The notes under the pieces are model-generated. The model was not told the DNA's origin and made no database searches. It saw only the letters and a program-made list of their open reading frames with translations. The position numbers were made by a program, and so were the translations under genes. 64,000 bases of DNA from Leptospira bouyouniensis (GTDB taxonomy: Bacteria; Spirochaetota; Leptospiria; Leptospirales; Leptospiraceae): assembly GCF_004769525.1 (NCBI RefSeq), contig NZ_RQFT01000001.1, positions 124,001 to 188,000 of the forward strand. The letters run 5' to 3'. This document shows positions 34,390 through 43,830 of this stretch, one piece after another. How positions within the stretch are numbered: the stretch's first letter is position 1; the number at the start of each line of letters is the position of its first letter.

Positions 34390-35793
34390 TTATTTTTCGC
34401 GCAAAAGGGCATCATTTGCCGCATTTTTGTATGCACCAATCATGGTCGGGTAATTGAAGATATGTTCGGTAAAATACTCAATCGGTGCTTTTAAGTTCAC
34501 AACACATTGCCCAAGGGCAATGAGCTCGGTTGCTTTATCAGAAATGATATGGACTCCAAGAACTCTCCTAGTTTGTTTATCGAATAAAATCTTTAATAAT
34601 CCCACTTGGTCTCCACTGATTTGGGCACGTGTGATGGTATCAAATTTGGCAAGTCCCACACCATATGGAACTCCCCTTTTTTTTAGTGCTTCTTCTGTGG
34701 GACCAATGGTTGCAATTTCAGGTAATGTATAAATTCCAATTGGGAATTCTTCTGCGTCAACTGGTGCAGAAGGTAAACCAAACATATGTTTTGCGACATA
34801 AGCTCCTTGGTACATCGAGACAGAAGCTAAACTTGGGAATCCAATGACATCACCACACGCATAAATATTGGGAATATTGGTTTGGTAATTTTCATTCACT
34901 TGGATTTGTTTTCTATCGTTGGGTACTATCCCTACAGTTTCTAAACCCAAATTGTCTACATTTCCAAGGCGACCTCGTGAAATAAGGACTTGGTTGGCTC
35001 GAACTACCTCACCCTTGTTAGTTGTTAGTTCAAAACCTTCTTCTTCAGAAATTTTTTTGTAATTAGTTATCGAAGAGTCTACATGGATTTGGATCCCCGA
35101 ATTTTGCATGATCCGAGTCATTTCATTGGAAACATCCTCATCTAAGAATCCAAGAATTCGGCTTTGTGAGTCAAATAAATGAACTTTCACACCAATATGG
35201 GCAAATATCGTTGCGTATTCGGAACCAATGATCCCTGCTCCAATGACAGCAAGGGTTCTTGGCATTTTTTTCATCGCAAATAATCCATCACTATCGTAAA
35301 TCAATCCCTCTTCAAAAGGGATGTTTTCGTTTGTGGGACGTCTTGGACTACTTCCTGTGGCAATGAGAATGTTTTCTGTTTCGTATACTTTTTTTCTACC
35401 GGCAGAGTCTATGACTTCTACTTGGTTTTTGTCGATGATTTTCCCCCAACCAGTGAGAGTTGTGACTCGGTTTTGGATCATCTGTTCCCGAGTGACATCT
35501 TCTTCTTTTTCAATGACAGTGGAGGCTCGAAACATGAGTTCTTGTAAAGTCAGTTGGGCTGATTGAGGGGACTGCATTCCATGGAGGTTGGATAGCTTCA
35601 GATTTCGGTAGAAGCGACTTGTCTCTTGCAAAGACTTGGATGGGATTGTCCCCCAGTGGACACATCCCCCACCCAGATAGGGATCTTTTTCAATGATCGC
35701 AGCTTTTTTGCCGAGTTTACTTGCTTGGATAGCAGCTTTTTGAGCGGCTGGACCGCCCCCGATAGCAATTAAATCAAATCGATTGATGGACAT
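34390..35793 (-). CDS. sthA: Soluble pyridine nucleotide transhydrogenase (Si-specific)
   Basis: FAD enzyme that passes hydride between NADPH and NAD. From ATG 35793 the 467 residues start MSINRFDLIAIGGGPAAQKAA (FAD motif), then GGGCVHWGTIPSK, in which only one Cys of the dithiol of lipoamide-dehydrogenase-like enzymes remains; this single-Cys form is typical of SthA. The second nucleotide motif is AVIGAGIIGSEYATIF and the FAD end is IYACGDVIGFPSLA. The frame extends to a GTG at 35883, but the added hydrophobic 30 residues are not part of the family. A 72-base gap separates that point from the divergent cyclase gene. Confidence 0.92.
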   Translation of the reverse strand: MSINRFDLIAIGGGPAAQKAAIQASKLGKKAAIIEKDPYLGGGCVHWGTIPSKSLQETSRFYRNLKLSNLHGMQSPQSAQLTLQELMFRASTVIEKEEDVTREQMIQNRVTTLTGWGKIIDKNQVEVIDSAGRKKVYETENILIATGSSPRRPTNENIPFEEGLIYDSDGLFAMKKMPRTLAVIGAGIIGSEYATIFAHIGVKVHLFDSQSRILGFLDEDVSNEMTRIMQNSGIQIHVDSSITNYKKISEEEGFELTTNKGEVVRANQVLISRGRLGNVDNLGLETVGIVPNDRKQIQVNENYQTNIPNIYACGDVIGFPSLASVSMYQGAYVAKHMFGLPSAPVDAEEFPIGIYTLPEIATIGPTEEALKKRGVPYGVGLAKFDTITRAQISGDQVGLLKILFDKQTRRVLGVHIISDKATELIALGQCVVNLKAPIEYFTEHIFNYPTMIGAYKNAANDALLREK

Positions 35794-35955
35794 TAGATAA
35801 AAGAACGCTACCGAGAAAGTGAAAAATAGCAAGCAAAAATGAATCTTCGGTCTCCAACTTAGTAGTTTGTTAACATTCTCCACCTAACAATATTAAAGAT
35901 GGAGTACAAAAAATCTTGCATTATCAATTTGTCTTTTTAGTGTACAGTCAAGTAT

Positions 35956-38742
35956 ATGGAATTTTTTAAAATGATTCAGTCTGGATTGATCTCCCTTTGG
36001 AAAATCCTATCGGAAGGGATTCGTGCAAAACTTGCTTGGTTTACAGGTACTTTGATAGCCTTAACCATTTTGCTCTTGTCCATCATTACAGTCCGCCAAC
36101 AGACTGCGATCCTTTCTGAAAGTTACGAAAAACAAGCTGCAGTCTCCAAAAATTTTATTGCAGGTCTTGTGATGGAAATTGAATCCATTTCCCAAAATTT
36201 AATTCGAATTGAGGAGTTTAAATCTAGAATCGAAAAACAACAAGAAGAGTTAAAAAAATACCAAACTGCCAAATTGGTGACCAAGAAAAAAACCGTCTCT
36301 GTGTTCGGATTCAAAACAAATTTATTTGGTTCCCTCGGAACTTCGCGGGTACTAAAAAAATTTGATACTTTTTATTCCGTTTATCTCACGAAGGATGATG
36401 TCGCTATACTAGAAAAAGAAATTCGTGACCAATTGAAAGATGCCTCAAATCGTAACATCAGTGAAAAGGAATGGCATTCATTAGAAAGTCTTGCTTCTGC
36501 ATATGTCAAAAATGAGGAAAAATATTTAGAAATCATCAAACAACCTACTCCAGAAGAAACGGAAGCAAAAGCGAAGTGGGAAATGGATCTCAAAACTATC
36601 AAAAAGGAAATGCGCAATCACAAATCCAAACTTGATTTGTTCATTGCTAAGTTTTATGCTGAATCCAAAAAAAGAAAACTAGAAGAGTTAGGACTTGATA
36701 CACAATTATTCCGTATCCAAACGTTCCCTATATCGGCTATGATTCAAGGAGAAACATCGATTGCCTCGTTTGATACTCAAATCATCGATAATACTTCTCC
36801 TTTAGCAAAAATCGAACATTTCGACCAAATGGAAAGTAGTTTAGTGGATTCCTTCCAAAAACTATCAGATGATATCACAACTGTTGATGAAGGTGAAAAA
36901 CAATATGTTTATGAATGGCAAGATAGAGAGATCCAAGCACTTCATTCTCCGTTATTTCGTCACCAAAATTCAACAAAACGTGCATTTAATCTAATTAGCA
37001 TCAAATCAAAATTAGGTGACTATCGAGAAGTAATCAAAGAAGATTACCGAATTACAAATGAACTCGCACAATTGATACCGAAACTAAGAGAACGAATCCA
37101 ATTCTTAAAAAATGCAAAACCTCCTATCCCCCCTGCAAAAGACAAACTTTTCACAAGTTATTACAAATCCTATCAGGAGTTGACTTCTGATAGGGAGAAA
37201 ATATATGATGAAGTATCCTTACGATATCCAATCCCGAAAGAATCTGAAGAAAAAATTGAATCTTTACGTAGTTTGCGAGATGTTACATTAGAAGATTGGA
37301 TCCTCTTAAAATTTAAAACCGATCCACTAGAATATGAAAAGTATTACCAAGACCCAGAGGTGAGAGAATCACATCGAAACCGGTGGAAAGCCATACGTAA
37401 GTGGATTGTTTCGGCAGAACAAGAAACTCCCCCAAAGGATTTAAAAAAACTTTTCCCAGATGGAAGTTTTGGTCATTCCCGTAGTGAATCGGAAGAGATC
37501 ATGTGGCGCTTAGATTCGGCCCATTTGTTAGAAGCAGAAAATGTTCCGCTCATGGTGTTACGAGATAATTTTTCAGGTCTCATCCGAACTTTAGTTGATC
37601 GTACCGACGGTATTCGCGCTATCAAAGATAATCGAAACCAGATAGTTTTTACTGCGATCACAATCTGCCTCGTTGCCATTTTATTTGCAATTTTTATTTC
37701 TGGTGTTGTTGTACAAAAGATACGAAAGATCATTCGTAGTGCTGAAGATGTGGGACAAGGAAATTTAAATGTTCAATTTGACGATGGTGGAAATGATGAG
37801 TTTGGGAACCTAACAATCGCTCTCAACCAAATGGTGTCCGGTCTCAAAGAAAGAGAAAAGATGCGAGGGGTCCTTGGAAGTATGGTGGATCCAGTTGTAG
37901 TTGGAGAAGCTTTAAAGGATTTAGAGAAATTAAAACGAGGGAGTGAAAAAGTCATCACTGCATTTTTCTCAGACATTGCTGGTTTTAGTACTATCTCAGA
38001 GAAACTCAATTCAAAAGAACTAGCAGACCTTCTCAATGAATATTTATCTGCCATGACTCTTATCCTCAAACAACATGATGGTGTATTAGATAAATACATC
38101 GGTGATGCCATAGTTGGAATCTTCAATGCACCGCTCGATGTTGAAAACCATTGTTTAAAAGCAGTCACTGCCAGTGTGGAAATGAGAGATAAACTCGAAG
38201 TATTAAAAAAGGAATGGATAGAAAAAAAATCATATATCCCTGAAGCCCATAATATGACTTTCCGAATTGGTCTTAACCTAGGTTATGCGAAAGTTGGCTT
38301 TATGGGAACAGATGCCCTTGCCTCTTACACCATGATGGGTGATACCGTTAACCTTGCTGCTAGACTCGAAGCTGCAGGTAAAGATTATGGGGTTTGTATT
38401 TTGGTCTCTGAGTTTGTGCATGATGAAATCAAAGATCATTTTTTTACGAGAAAACTGGATACAGTCCGAGTGAAAGGGAAATCAAAACCTGTCACTTTGT
38501 ATGAAGTGAAGTGTAAAAAAGGCGAAGAAACAGAGGCGGAGAAAAAATTTGTAAACTCTTATGAAACGGCACTTTTTTCTTATTTCAACCGAAAGTTTTC
38601 TGATGCTAAATCCCAATTTGAAAGTTTATACAAAGCAACAAAAGATGAAGCCAGTAAACTCCTCTTAGAACGATGCCAATATTATATAGAATCACCCCCT
38701 GAATTGGATTGGGATGGTTCGTTCACAAGGACAAAAAAGTAG
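35956..38742 (+). CDS. Transmembrane adenylate/guanylate cyclase with HAMP and a very large sensor region
   Basis: 928 residues. One membrane segment at about 27-47, a roughly 500-residue, Lys/Glu-rich, mostly helical outer region without a recognisable domain, a second membrane segment (about 568-588), HAMP (about 589-640), then a class III cyclase domain. The metal Asp residues are in FFSDIAGFS (about 670) and YIGDAIVGIF (about 716); the base-recognising Lys is in LDKYIGDA and the Asp in MMGDTVNLAARL, the adenylate pattern, with the transition-state Asn/Arg in the same stretch. A C-terminal helical tail of ~65 residues follows. It would make cAMP in response to an external or membrane signal. 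Monocistronic. Confidence 0.9.
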   Translation: MEFFKMIQSGLISLWKILSEGIRAKLAWFTGTLIALTILLLSIITVRQQTAILSESYEKQAAVSKNFIAGLVMEIESISQNLIRIEEFKSRIEKQQEELKKYQTAKLVTKKKTVSVFGFKTNLFGSLGTSRVLKKFDTFYSVYLTKDDVAILEKEIRDQLKDASNRNISEKEWHSLESLASAYVKNEEKYLEIIKQPTPEETEAKAKWEMDLKTIKKEMRNHKSKLDLFIAKFYAESKKRKLEELGLDTQLFRIQTFPISAMIQGETSIASFDTQIIDNTSPLAKIEHFDQMESSLVDSFQKLSDDITTVDEGEKQYVYEWQDREIQALHSPLFRHQNSTKRAFNLISIKSKLGDYREVIKEDYRITNELAQLIPKLRERIQFLKNAKPPIPPAKDKLFTSYYKSYQELTSDREKIYDEVSLRYPIPKESEEKIESLRSLRDVTLEDWILLKFKTDPLEYEKYYQDPEVRESHRNRWKAIRKWIVSAEQETPPKDLKKLFPDGSFGHSRSESEEIMWRLDSAHLLEAENVPLMVLRDNFSGLIRTLVDRTDGIRAIKDNRNQIVFTAITICLVAILFAIFISGVVVQKIRKIIRSAEDVGQGNLNVQFDDGGNDEFGNLTIALNQMVSGLKEREKMRGVLGSMVDPVVVGEALKDLEKLKRGSEKVITAFFSDIAGFSTISEKLNSKELADLLNEYLSAMTLILKQHDGVLDKYIGDAIVGIFNAPLDVENHCLKAVTASVEMRDKLEVLKKEWIEKKSYIPEAHNMTFRIGLNLGYAKVGFMGTDALASYTMMGDTVNLAARLEAAGKDYGVCILVSEFVHDEIKDHFFTRKLDTVRVKGKSKPVTLYEVKCKKGEETEAEKKFVNSYETALFSYFNRKFSDAKSQFESLYKATKDEASKLLLERCQYYIESPPELDWDGSFTRTKK

Positions 38743-38861
38743 AATTTATAGATTTAATTCCGCTAAACTAGACAAAATATCTAATAAATTGTATATTTTC
38801 CTTGCATTTGGGGATATAGTTTCAATATTGGGAAGTAATAGACCCTATAGGAGAAACATCC

Positions 38862-39497
38862 ATGGCACTACGACTCGGCGATGAAGCACCCAATTTCCAA
38901 GCGGAAACTTCGGAAGGTAAAATTGACTTCCATGAATACTTAGGACAAAGTTGGGGGATTTTATTTTCCCACCCAAAAGATTACACTCCAGTTTGTACGA
39001 CTGAATTAGGTTATGTGGCAAAAATCAAACCTGAGTTTGAAAAAAGAAATGTGAAAGTGATCGCATTATCGGTTGACCCAGTCGATAGCCATAAAGGTTG
39101 GATCTCTGACATCAACGAGACACAAAACACGAATGTTAACTACCCAATCATTGCGGATGCAGATAAAAAAGTATCCAATTTGTACGATATGATTCACCCA
39201 AATGCAAGTGAGACAACCACTGTGCGTTCCGTATTTGTTGTGGGTCCAGATAAAAAAGTAAAACTAACTTTGACCTATCCTGCATCTACAGGTAGAAATT
39301 TTGATGAGTTACTTCGTGTGATTGACTCTTTACAACTCACATCGCAGTTCAGTGTCGCAACGCCTGCGAATTGGAAAGATGGAGAAGATACAATCATCGT
39401 GCCTTCTGTCACAGATGAAGATGCGAAGAAAAAATTTCCAAAAGGATTCAGAACCATCAAACCTTATTTACGATACACTCCACAACCGAATAAATAG
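38862..39497 (+). CDS. 1-Cys (Prx6-type) peroxiredoxin
   Basis: Reduces hydrogen peroxide and organic peroxides. The catalytic Cys45 lies in HPKDYTPVCTTELG, and the Prx6-type C-terminal extension (about 150-211) ends in FRTIKPYLRYTP, typical of the Prx6 class. No resolving Cys is found in the usual position. TAGGAGAAACATCC gives a strong ribosome-binding site before ATG 38862. A hairpin (39505-39526) lies just after the stop. The next gene, an OsmC protein, is also a peroxide-related thiol protein, so the pair is probably an oxidative-stress unit. Confidence 0.95.
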   Translation: MALRLGDEAPNFQAETSEGKIDFHEYLGQSWGILFSHPKDYTPVCTTELGYVAKIKPEFEKRNVKVIALSVDPVDSHKGWISDINETQNTNVNYPIIADADKKVSNLYDMIHPNASETTTVRSVFVVGPDKKVKLTLTYPASTGRNFDELLRVIDSLQLTSQFSVATPANWKDGEDTIIVPSVTDEDAKKKFPKGFRTIKPYLRYTPQPNK

Positions 39498-39504
39498 TGG
39501 AAAG

Positions 39505-39526
39505 TGGCGGGGACTAAACCCCGCCA
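39505..39526 (+). terminator. GC-rich hairpin after the peroxiredoxin gene
   Basis: tggcgggg (39505-39512) pairs perfectly with ccccgcca (39519-39526) around a six-base loop, followed by a weak ATTTAT run. It is eight bases after the peroxiredoxin stop and probably a partial terminator, letting some transcription continue into the OsmC gene. Confidence 0.6.
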
Positions 39527-39545
39527 TTTATCGGTAAAAAAGATT

Positions 39546-39962
39546 ATGCATATCCATTTAAAACGAATCGAATCCCCTTTTGTTCTCGAAGTTACCAACG
39601 AATCAGGAAATTCAATAAAGATTGATGCCTCACCAGAGATTGGTGGTAAAAATTCAGGACCAAGACCAATGGAACTTTTGATCATGGGGCTTGCCGGTTG
39701 TAGTAGCATTGATGTATTGATGATCTTAAATAAACATCGCATTGAAGTGAAAGATTATTCTGTGGATGTTGAAGCAGACCGAGAAAAAGTTGGTGAAGCC
39801 AATCTTTTCAAAAACATCCACATGAAGTTTTTTGTAAAAGGAGATTTCCAAGAATCTCAAGTAAAACGTGCAATTGATTTGAGTTTAGAGAAGTATTGTT
39901 CCGTAGCAAAAACTTTAGAAAAAACAGCTTCCATTACATACGAATTTGTATTAGTTCCCTAA
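39546..39962 (+). CDS. OsmC-family peroxiredoxin-like protein
   Basis: 138 residues from ATG 39546. The motif GGKNSGPRPMELLIMGLAGC carries the first catalytic Cys52, and EKYCSVAK the second, Cys118, the pair that defines the OsmC/Ohr fold; these dimeric enzymes reduce organic hydroperoxides. The frame stays open upstream to GTG 39504, but that would put the first codons inside the hairpin behind the peroxiredoxin gene, so ATG 39546 is preferred. Whether it is OsmC, Ohr or a sulphur-transfer subtype cannot be decided from these motifs. Confidence 0.9.
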   Translation: MHIHLKRIESPFVLEVTNESGNSIKIDASPEIGGKNSGPRPMELLIMGLAGCSSIDVLMILNKHRIEVKDYSVDVEADREKVGEANLFKNIHMKFFVKGDFQESQVKRAIDLSLEKYCSVAKTLEKTASITYEFVLVP

Positions 39963-40016
39963 ATTTTTCTCTCACGTTCGTATCCAATCAAAGAAGCCTA
40001 TTCAGTTAAAATAACT

Positions 40017-40784
40017 TTATTTTTGTTCGTTAAGATCCCAATTGTACTCATTGTAAATGATTTTGGCATCTGGTTTAATTGTGTCTTCAAACCCATCTTG
40101 GATAAATTGAATCAAACTTGTTTTTTTTGTAAAATCAGGTTGGAACCAATTGAAAATTTTACTTAAATACAAAGTGTTCGATGCTTTATCATAAGAATTT
40201 TTTTTAGGATTTTTTAAGAATCCAATCTTTGCAGATTGTAATTGTTTCTCTAATAAAGATGGATTGTACGCCTCTGAGAGTAAATTGGGACACCCAATCG
40301 ATGCACAAACAATCGCAAAGTGAATACGAGGTTCTGCAAAATCTTTTCTCAATTTTTCATGTTCAATCCAATCTAGGTGTCTGGACTTCCCTAATAAACT
40401 AAAGAATTCTTTTTTCCATGGAATGCCACGAGCTAAATTGATTTTTGAAATTGGAGATCCAATGTCAGTTATACTATCTATTGGGTAATGGTCGATTATG
40501 AGTTTCACTGTAAATGCATTGTATGCATTTATCAAAAAACTCATTTTTTCTTTATCTGAAAATGACTGGTATTGGTTTTCCGAAACTTTTGTTAGAGTTT
40601 CAAGATATCCATTCAAGGTTGTGGAATCGGTGATAAAACCTTTGTAAGAGACAAGGCCATTTTTAACGTGTTTTTTAAGTAATAAATCCCAAACACTATG
40701 TTTGTGATCAAAGTTTTGTGCAAACAAAGTTTGGGACATACCCAAAACCAAAAAGAGACTTACTAAATGTTTCATAACAACCAT
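40017..40784 (-). CDS. Secreted DUF547 protein
   Basis: 255 residues with a signal peptide (MKHLVSLFLVLGMSQTLFAQ, cleavage after FAQ). The DUF547 hallmarks follow: KMSFLINAYNAFTVKLI and RIHFAIVCASIGCPNL with its Cys pair, plus LSKIFNWFQPDF. The domain is found in bacteria and plants; its enzymatic role is uncertain, though a papain-like fold has been suggested for relatives. Two in-frame starts are nine bases apart (ATG 40784, ATG 40775); the second gives the cleaner signal peptide. Confidence 0.85.
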   Translation of the reverse strand: MVVMKHLVSLFLVLGMSQTLFAQNFDHKHSVWDLLLKKHVKNGLVSYKGFITDSTTLNGYLETLTKVSENQYQSFSDKEKMSFLINAYNAFTVKLIIDHYPIDSITDIGSPISKINLARGIPWKKEFFSLLGKSRHLDWIEHEKLRKDFAEPRIHFAIVCASIGCPNLLSEAYNPSLLEKQLQSAKIGFLKNPKKNSYDKASNTLYLSKIFNWFQPDFTKKTSLIQFIQDGFEDTIKPDAKIIYNEYNWDLNEQK

Positions 40785-40843
40785 CCGTAACTTAGACAGA
40801 AACGTTTTTCAGATGACACTTTAAATTTTACCGGGGGAAACAA

Positions 40844-41545
40844 TTAAGATAAACTGTTTAAATACCGACTGATCCCTTGGACAACGGGACTTGGGATTTC
40901 ATGCCCACCAGAAAATGCGATGAATTCCCCTAAGAGACCCGAATTCCGAAGTAATTTTTCTAATTTTTTCGCATTCGCATAACCTAATATAGGATCATAC
41001 TCCCCATGAGATTGGAAAAAACGAAGATTTGCCTTTTTAGGAGCCAATTCTTTCCAAAGGGATTCATTCACCAAAGCTCCTGATAGGATCATCAGTCCTT
41101 TGGAAGTTTTTTCATTTCGGAGTGTAATGTCTGTGGCTAACATGGCACCTTGGGAAAATCCACCAAGGATCAATTGGTTCCAAGGAACTCCAAGCGCCTC
41201 TAACATCAAATAAGCGGAAGCTCTTGCGATATCCATTCCTTCGGGGTCTTTGTCAGCAAAATTACGAAAATCATTTTTTCGGATGGCTTCTTCTAAAGCA
41301 GCCATATCAATTGGGAACCATGCTCTACCAGAATATCCAGGCATGAGAGGTATACTCAAATGGCCATGAGGGAAAACCCAATTGAATTTTTGATCGGTAA
41401 CAAGGACTTCATGGATCGGATACAAATCAAATGCACTGGCACCATAACCGTGGAACAAAACGACTGTCGGTGCATCAGGATCACCTTTTACACGTAATAC
41501 TTTTAAAGGTCCTAAAGATTCTAAATCATTTTCATCATCTAACAT
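40844..41545 (-). CDS. Phospholipase/carboxylesterase-type alpha/beta hydrolase
   Basis: 233-residue cytoplasmic serine hydrolase. The nucleophile is in GGFSQGAML, the acid in SHGEYDPILGYA and the base in SGGHEIP, and the oxyanion loop is LFHGYGAS. This is the order of the acyl-protein-thioesterase / YpfH family. Substrates of relatives are short acyl esters; the real one here is unknown. It begins three bases after the stop of dinB, so it is probably co-transcribed with the polymerase gene. Confidence 0.87.
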   Translation of the reverse strand: MLDDENDLESLGPLKVLRVKGDPDAPTVVLFHGYGASAFDLYPIHEVLVTDQKFNWVFPHGHLSIPLMPGYSGRAWFPIDMAALEEAIRKNDFRNFADKDPEGMDIARASAYLMLEALGVPWNQLILGGFSQGAMLATDITLRNEKTSKGLMILSGALVNESLWKELAPKKANLRFFQSHGEYDPILGYANAKKLEKLLRNSGLLGEFIAFSGGHEIPSPVVQGISRYLNSLS

Positions 41546-41548
41546 ATA

Positions 41549-42625
41549 TTATCCGAACAAAGAGGGTTGGTCTCCTCTTATTTCTTTTTCATTAAAATTG
41601 GTGACAGATAATCCCAAAAGGCGAATTTTTTTGGGAGGATCAAAATTATCTTTCCAGACATTTGCCAACAAGTTCGAGGATTGTTGGAAAAGATTGTCTG
41701 CCAAGTAGAAAACGGAATCAGAGGTAAGCGATTTTTGTTTTACGGTGAAATCTTCAAACTTTACTTTTAAAGTCAGAGTTTTTCCTTTTTTGTTTTTTTT
41801 CAGCATCCTTACTTCGAGTTCTTTTGCAAGAGTCTCCAAGGTCAGTAAAAAATAAGAAAAATCATCTGAATCGTGAGTAAACGTAGTCTCAACACCAATA
41901 GATTTTGGATCCCTAAATGGAATCACTTCCCTATCATCGATCCCTCGCGCCATTCTATAAAAAACAGCTCCCATTTTACCAAATTCCTTCAAAAGGAAAG
42001 ACTCATCTGCCAATCGTAAATCTTTACCATTTGAAAAGCCCAATTGTCGGAATTTCTCATACGTTTTTTTTCCAATTCCAAAAAATTGATAAAGAGGGAG
42101 AGCATCTAAAAATGAAATTTCTTCTCCTGGCAAAACAACATAAAGACCATTGGGTTTGTTTTTTTCCGATGCCATCTTCGCCAAAAACTTGTTTGTTGCG
42201 ACTCCTGCTGAACATGTAAGCGAAGTACGTTCCCATATTTTTTTTCTAATTTCTTTTGCGATTGTACTCGCAAGTGGGATATTTGGAATATTTGTCGTGA
42301 CATCTAAATATGCTTCGTCAAGAGAAAGTGGTTCCACAAGTTCTGTGTATTCTAAAAAGATGGAACGAATTTCTTTAGAGACAGATTTATAAACTTCAAA
42401 TCTCGGTGGGGTAAAAATAGCGTCGGGACAAAGTTTGTATGCTTGGTAACAAGAAATCGCTGAACGAATTCCAAATTTTCTCGCTTCATAACTTGCAGCA
42501 CAAACGACTCCTCTAGAATGCGGAGAACCACCTACCACTACAGGTTTCCCTCTCATTTCTGGGAAATCGCGTTGTTCGACTGATGCATAAAATGCATCCA
42601 TATCAATGTGGATGATTTTTCTCAT
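41549..42625 (-). CDS. dinB: DNA polymerase IV (Y family)
   Basis: Error-prone translesion polymerase. 358 residues with the N-terminal MRKIIHIDMDAFYASVEQRD (metal Asp), the SLDEAYLDVT catalytic loop, GVATNKFLAKMAS, and the little-finger domain (KSIGVETTF). The C-terminal peptide QPSLFG fits the QxxLF clamp-binding motif. I looked for a leptospiral LexA site (TTTG-N5-CAAA) in the upstream 70 bases and saw none, so SOS control is not supported by this window. Confidence 0.95.
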   Translation of the reverse strand: MRKIIHIDMDAFYASVEQRDFPEMRGKPVVVGGSPHSRGVVCAASYEARKFGIRSAISCYQAYKLCPDAIFTPPRFEVYKSVSKEIRSIFLEYTELVEPLSLDEAYLDVTTNIPNIPLASTIAKEIRKKIWERTSLTCSAGVATNKFLAKMASEKNKPNGLYVVLPGEEISFLDALPLYQFFGIGKKTYEKFRQLGFSNGKDLRLADESFLLKEFGKMGAVFYRMARGIDDREVIPFRDPKSIGVETTFTHDSDDFSYFLLTLETLAKELEVRMLKKNKKGKTLTLKVKFEDFTVKQKSLTSDSVFYLADNLFQQSSNLLANVWKDNFDPPKKIRLLGLSVTNFNEKEIRGDQPSLFG

Positions 42626-42696
42626 TTGTGATTTGAAACTAGTATCATTTAAAAAAATCTTGCCAAAAGGTTTTTGTAAACCATCCTTTTTGCATA

Positions 42697-43830
42697 GTGA
42701 ATTCTAAATTAGCCACAAAAATTTTAGTTGTAGATGACAATGAAACCAATATGGAAATCATCACCCATATTTTACTTGGCCAAGGATTCGAAGTTGCCGT
42801 AGCTTATGATGGCGAATATGCTTTAGAACTCGCTGAAGTTTTAGATTTTGATTTGATTTTACTCGATATTCTTTTGCCAGGGATCAGTGGTCTTGAAGTT
42901 GCCAAACGACTTTTATCAATGGAACGGCATAAAAACACTCCCATTCTTTTCTTATCTGCTTTAAATGAAACAAGTGATATTGTCAAAGGTCTCGAAACAG
43001 GAGCTGTTGATTATATTACCAAACCCTTCCAGGAATCTGAAATATTAGCAAGGATACGCACACATATCAAAATTAAAACATTAGAAAAAGAACGCATTGA
43101 TTTATTATATGCCATTCAAAAAGATTTGGAACTTGCAAAAACAAACCAAGAAAAATTGGTCACGTTCCAATTCCCTCCTTCCCCATTATATGAAATTTAC
43201 ACATCATACAAACCTATGGACTTAGTAGGAGGAGACCTAATAACTTATGATGTTTTACCATCAGGAGACTTGGACATTTTATTTGGTGATGTGACTGGTC
43301 ATGGCATTGCTGCTGCGATGGTTTCGCTAATGGCAATCATCACCTTCAAAACAATGAACAAATCATTTTTGTCACCTAGTGAATGTTTGTTTTGGATACA
43401 TAATACATTAACACCACTCATTAGTACCCATTTTATCAGTGCTGTTTATATAAGATACCGTGCCGAAGAAAATTTATTATCTTTTTCAATGGCAGGCCAC
43501 CACCATATGTTTTTACTTCGTGATCATAAAATCAAAAAGTTAGGTACAAAAGGATTTTGTCTTATGATGTTTCCTGATATGCTTAACACAAACAACGAGG
43601 ACATTATATTACAATCGGGAGACCGATTATTTTTATTTTCCGATGGTATGTTTGAAGTTCCAAATCAAAAAGAAGATTATTTAGGAGATCAAAAATTCTC
43701 TGAGATCGTCGAAAAAAATATCCAACTCCCATCCAGACAGTTTTTAGATTCTATCTCCGAGGAAGTGCTGCAGTTTTCTGAAGGGAAGGTCGCAGATGAT
43801 ATGACAATGTTATTATTAGAAGTGAAATGA
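42697..43830 (+). CDS. Response regulator with PP2C-type (RsbU/SpoIIE) phosphatase output
   Basis: 377 residues. Receiver domain 1-120 with the acidic pocket VVDDNE, phospho-acceptor Asp57 (LILLDILLPG) and Lys109 (YITKPF). A short coiled linker leads to a PP2C phosphatase (about 175-377) with DLVGGDLITYDVL, FGDVTGHGIAAAM and the closing VADDMTMLLLEVK metal residues. It would dephosphorylate a serine-phosphorylated STAS-type antagonist when phosphorylated. GTG 42697 is the start. It overlaps the histidine kinase gene by four bases (ATGA), so the two are translated together as a kinase/regulator pair. Confidence 0.92.
   Translation: MNSKLATKILVVDDNETNMEIITHILLGQGFEVAVAYDGEYALELAEVLDFDLILLDILLPGISGLEVAKRLLSMERHKNTPILFLSALNETSDIVKGLETGAVDYITKPFQESEILARIRTHIKIKTLEKERIDLLYAIQKDLELAKTNQEKLVTFQFPPSPLYEIYTSYKPMDLVGGDLITYDVLPSGDLDILFGDVTGHGIAAAMVSLMAIITFKTMNKSFLSPSECLFWIHNTLTPLISTHFISAVYIRYRAEENLLSFSMAGHHHMFLLRDHKIKKLGTKGFCLMMFPDMLNTNNEDIILQSGDRLFLFSDGMFEVPNQKEDYLGDQKFSEIVEKNIQLPSRQFLDSISEEVLQFSEGKVADDMTMLLLEVK

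Noticed and set aside
39504..39545. GTG start for the OsmC gene at 39504
   Set aside because: It lies inside the hairpin after the peroxiredoxin gene; ATG 39546 gives the normal N terminus.
42626..42696. LexA/SOS box upstream of dinB
   Set aside because: No TTTG-N5-CAAA or close variant was found in this stretch.
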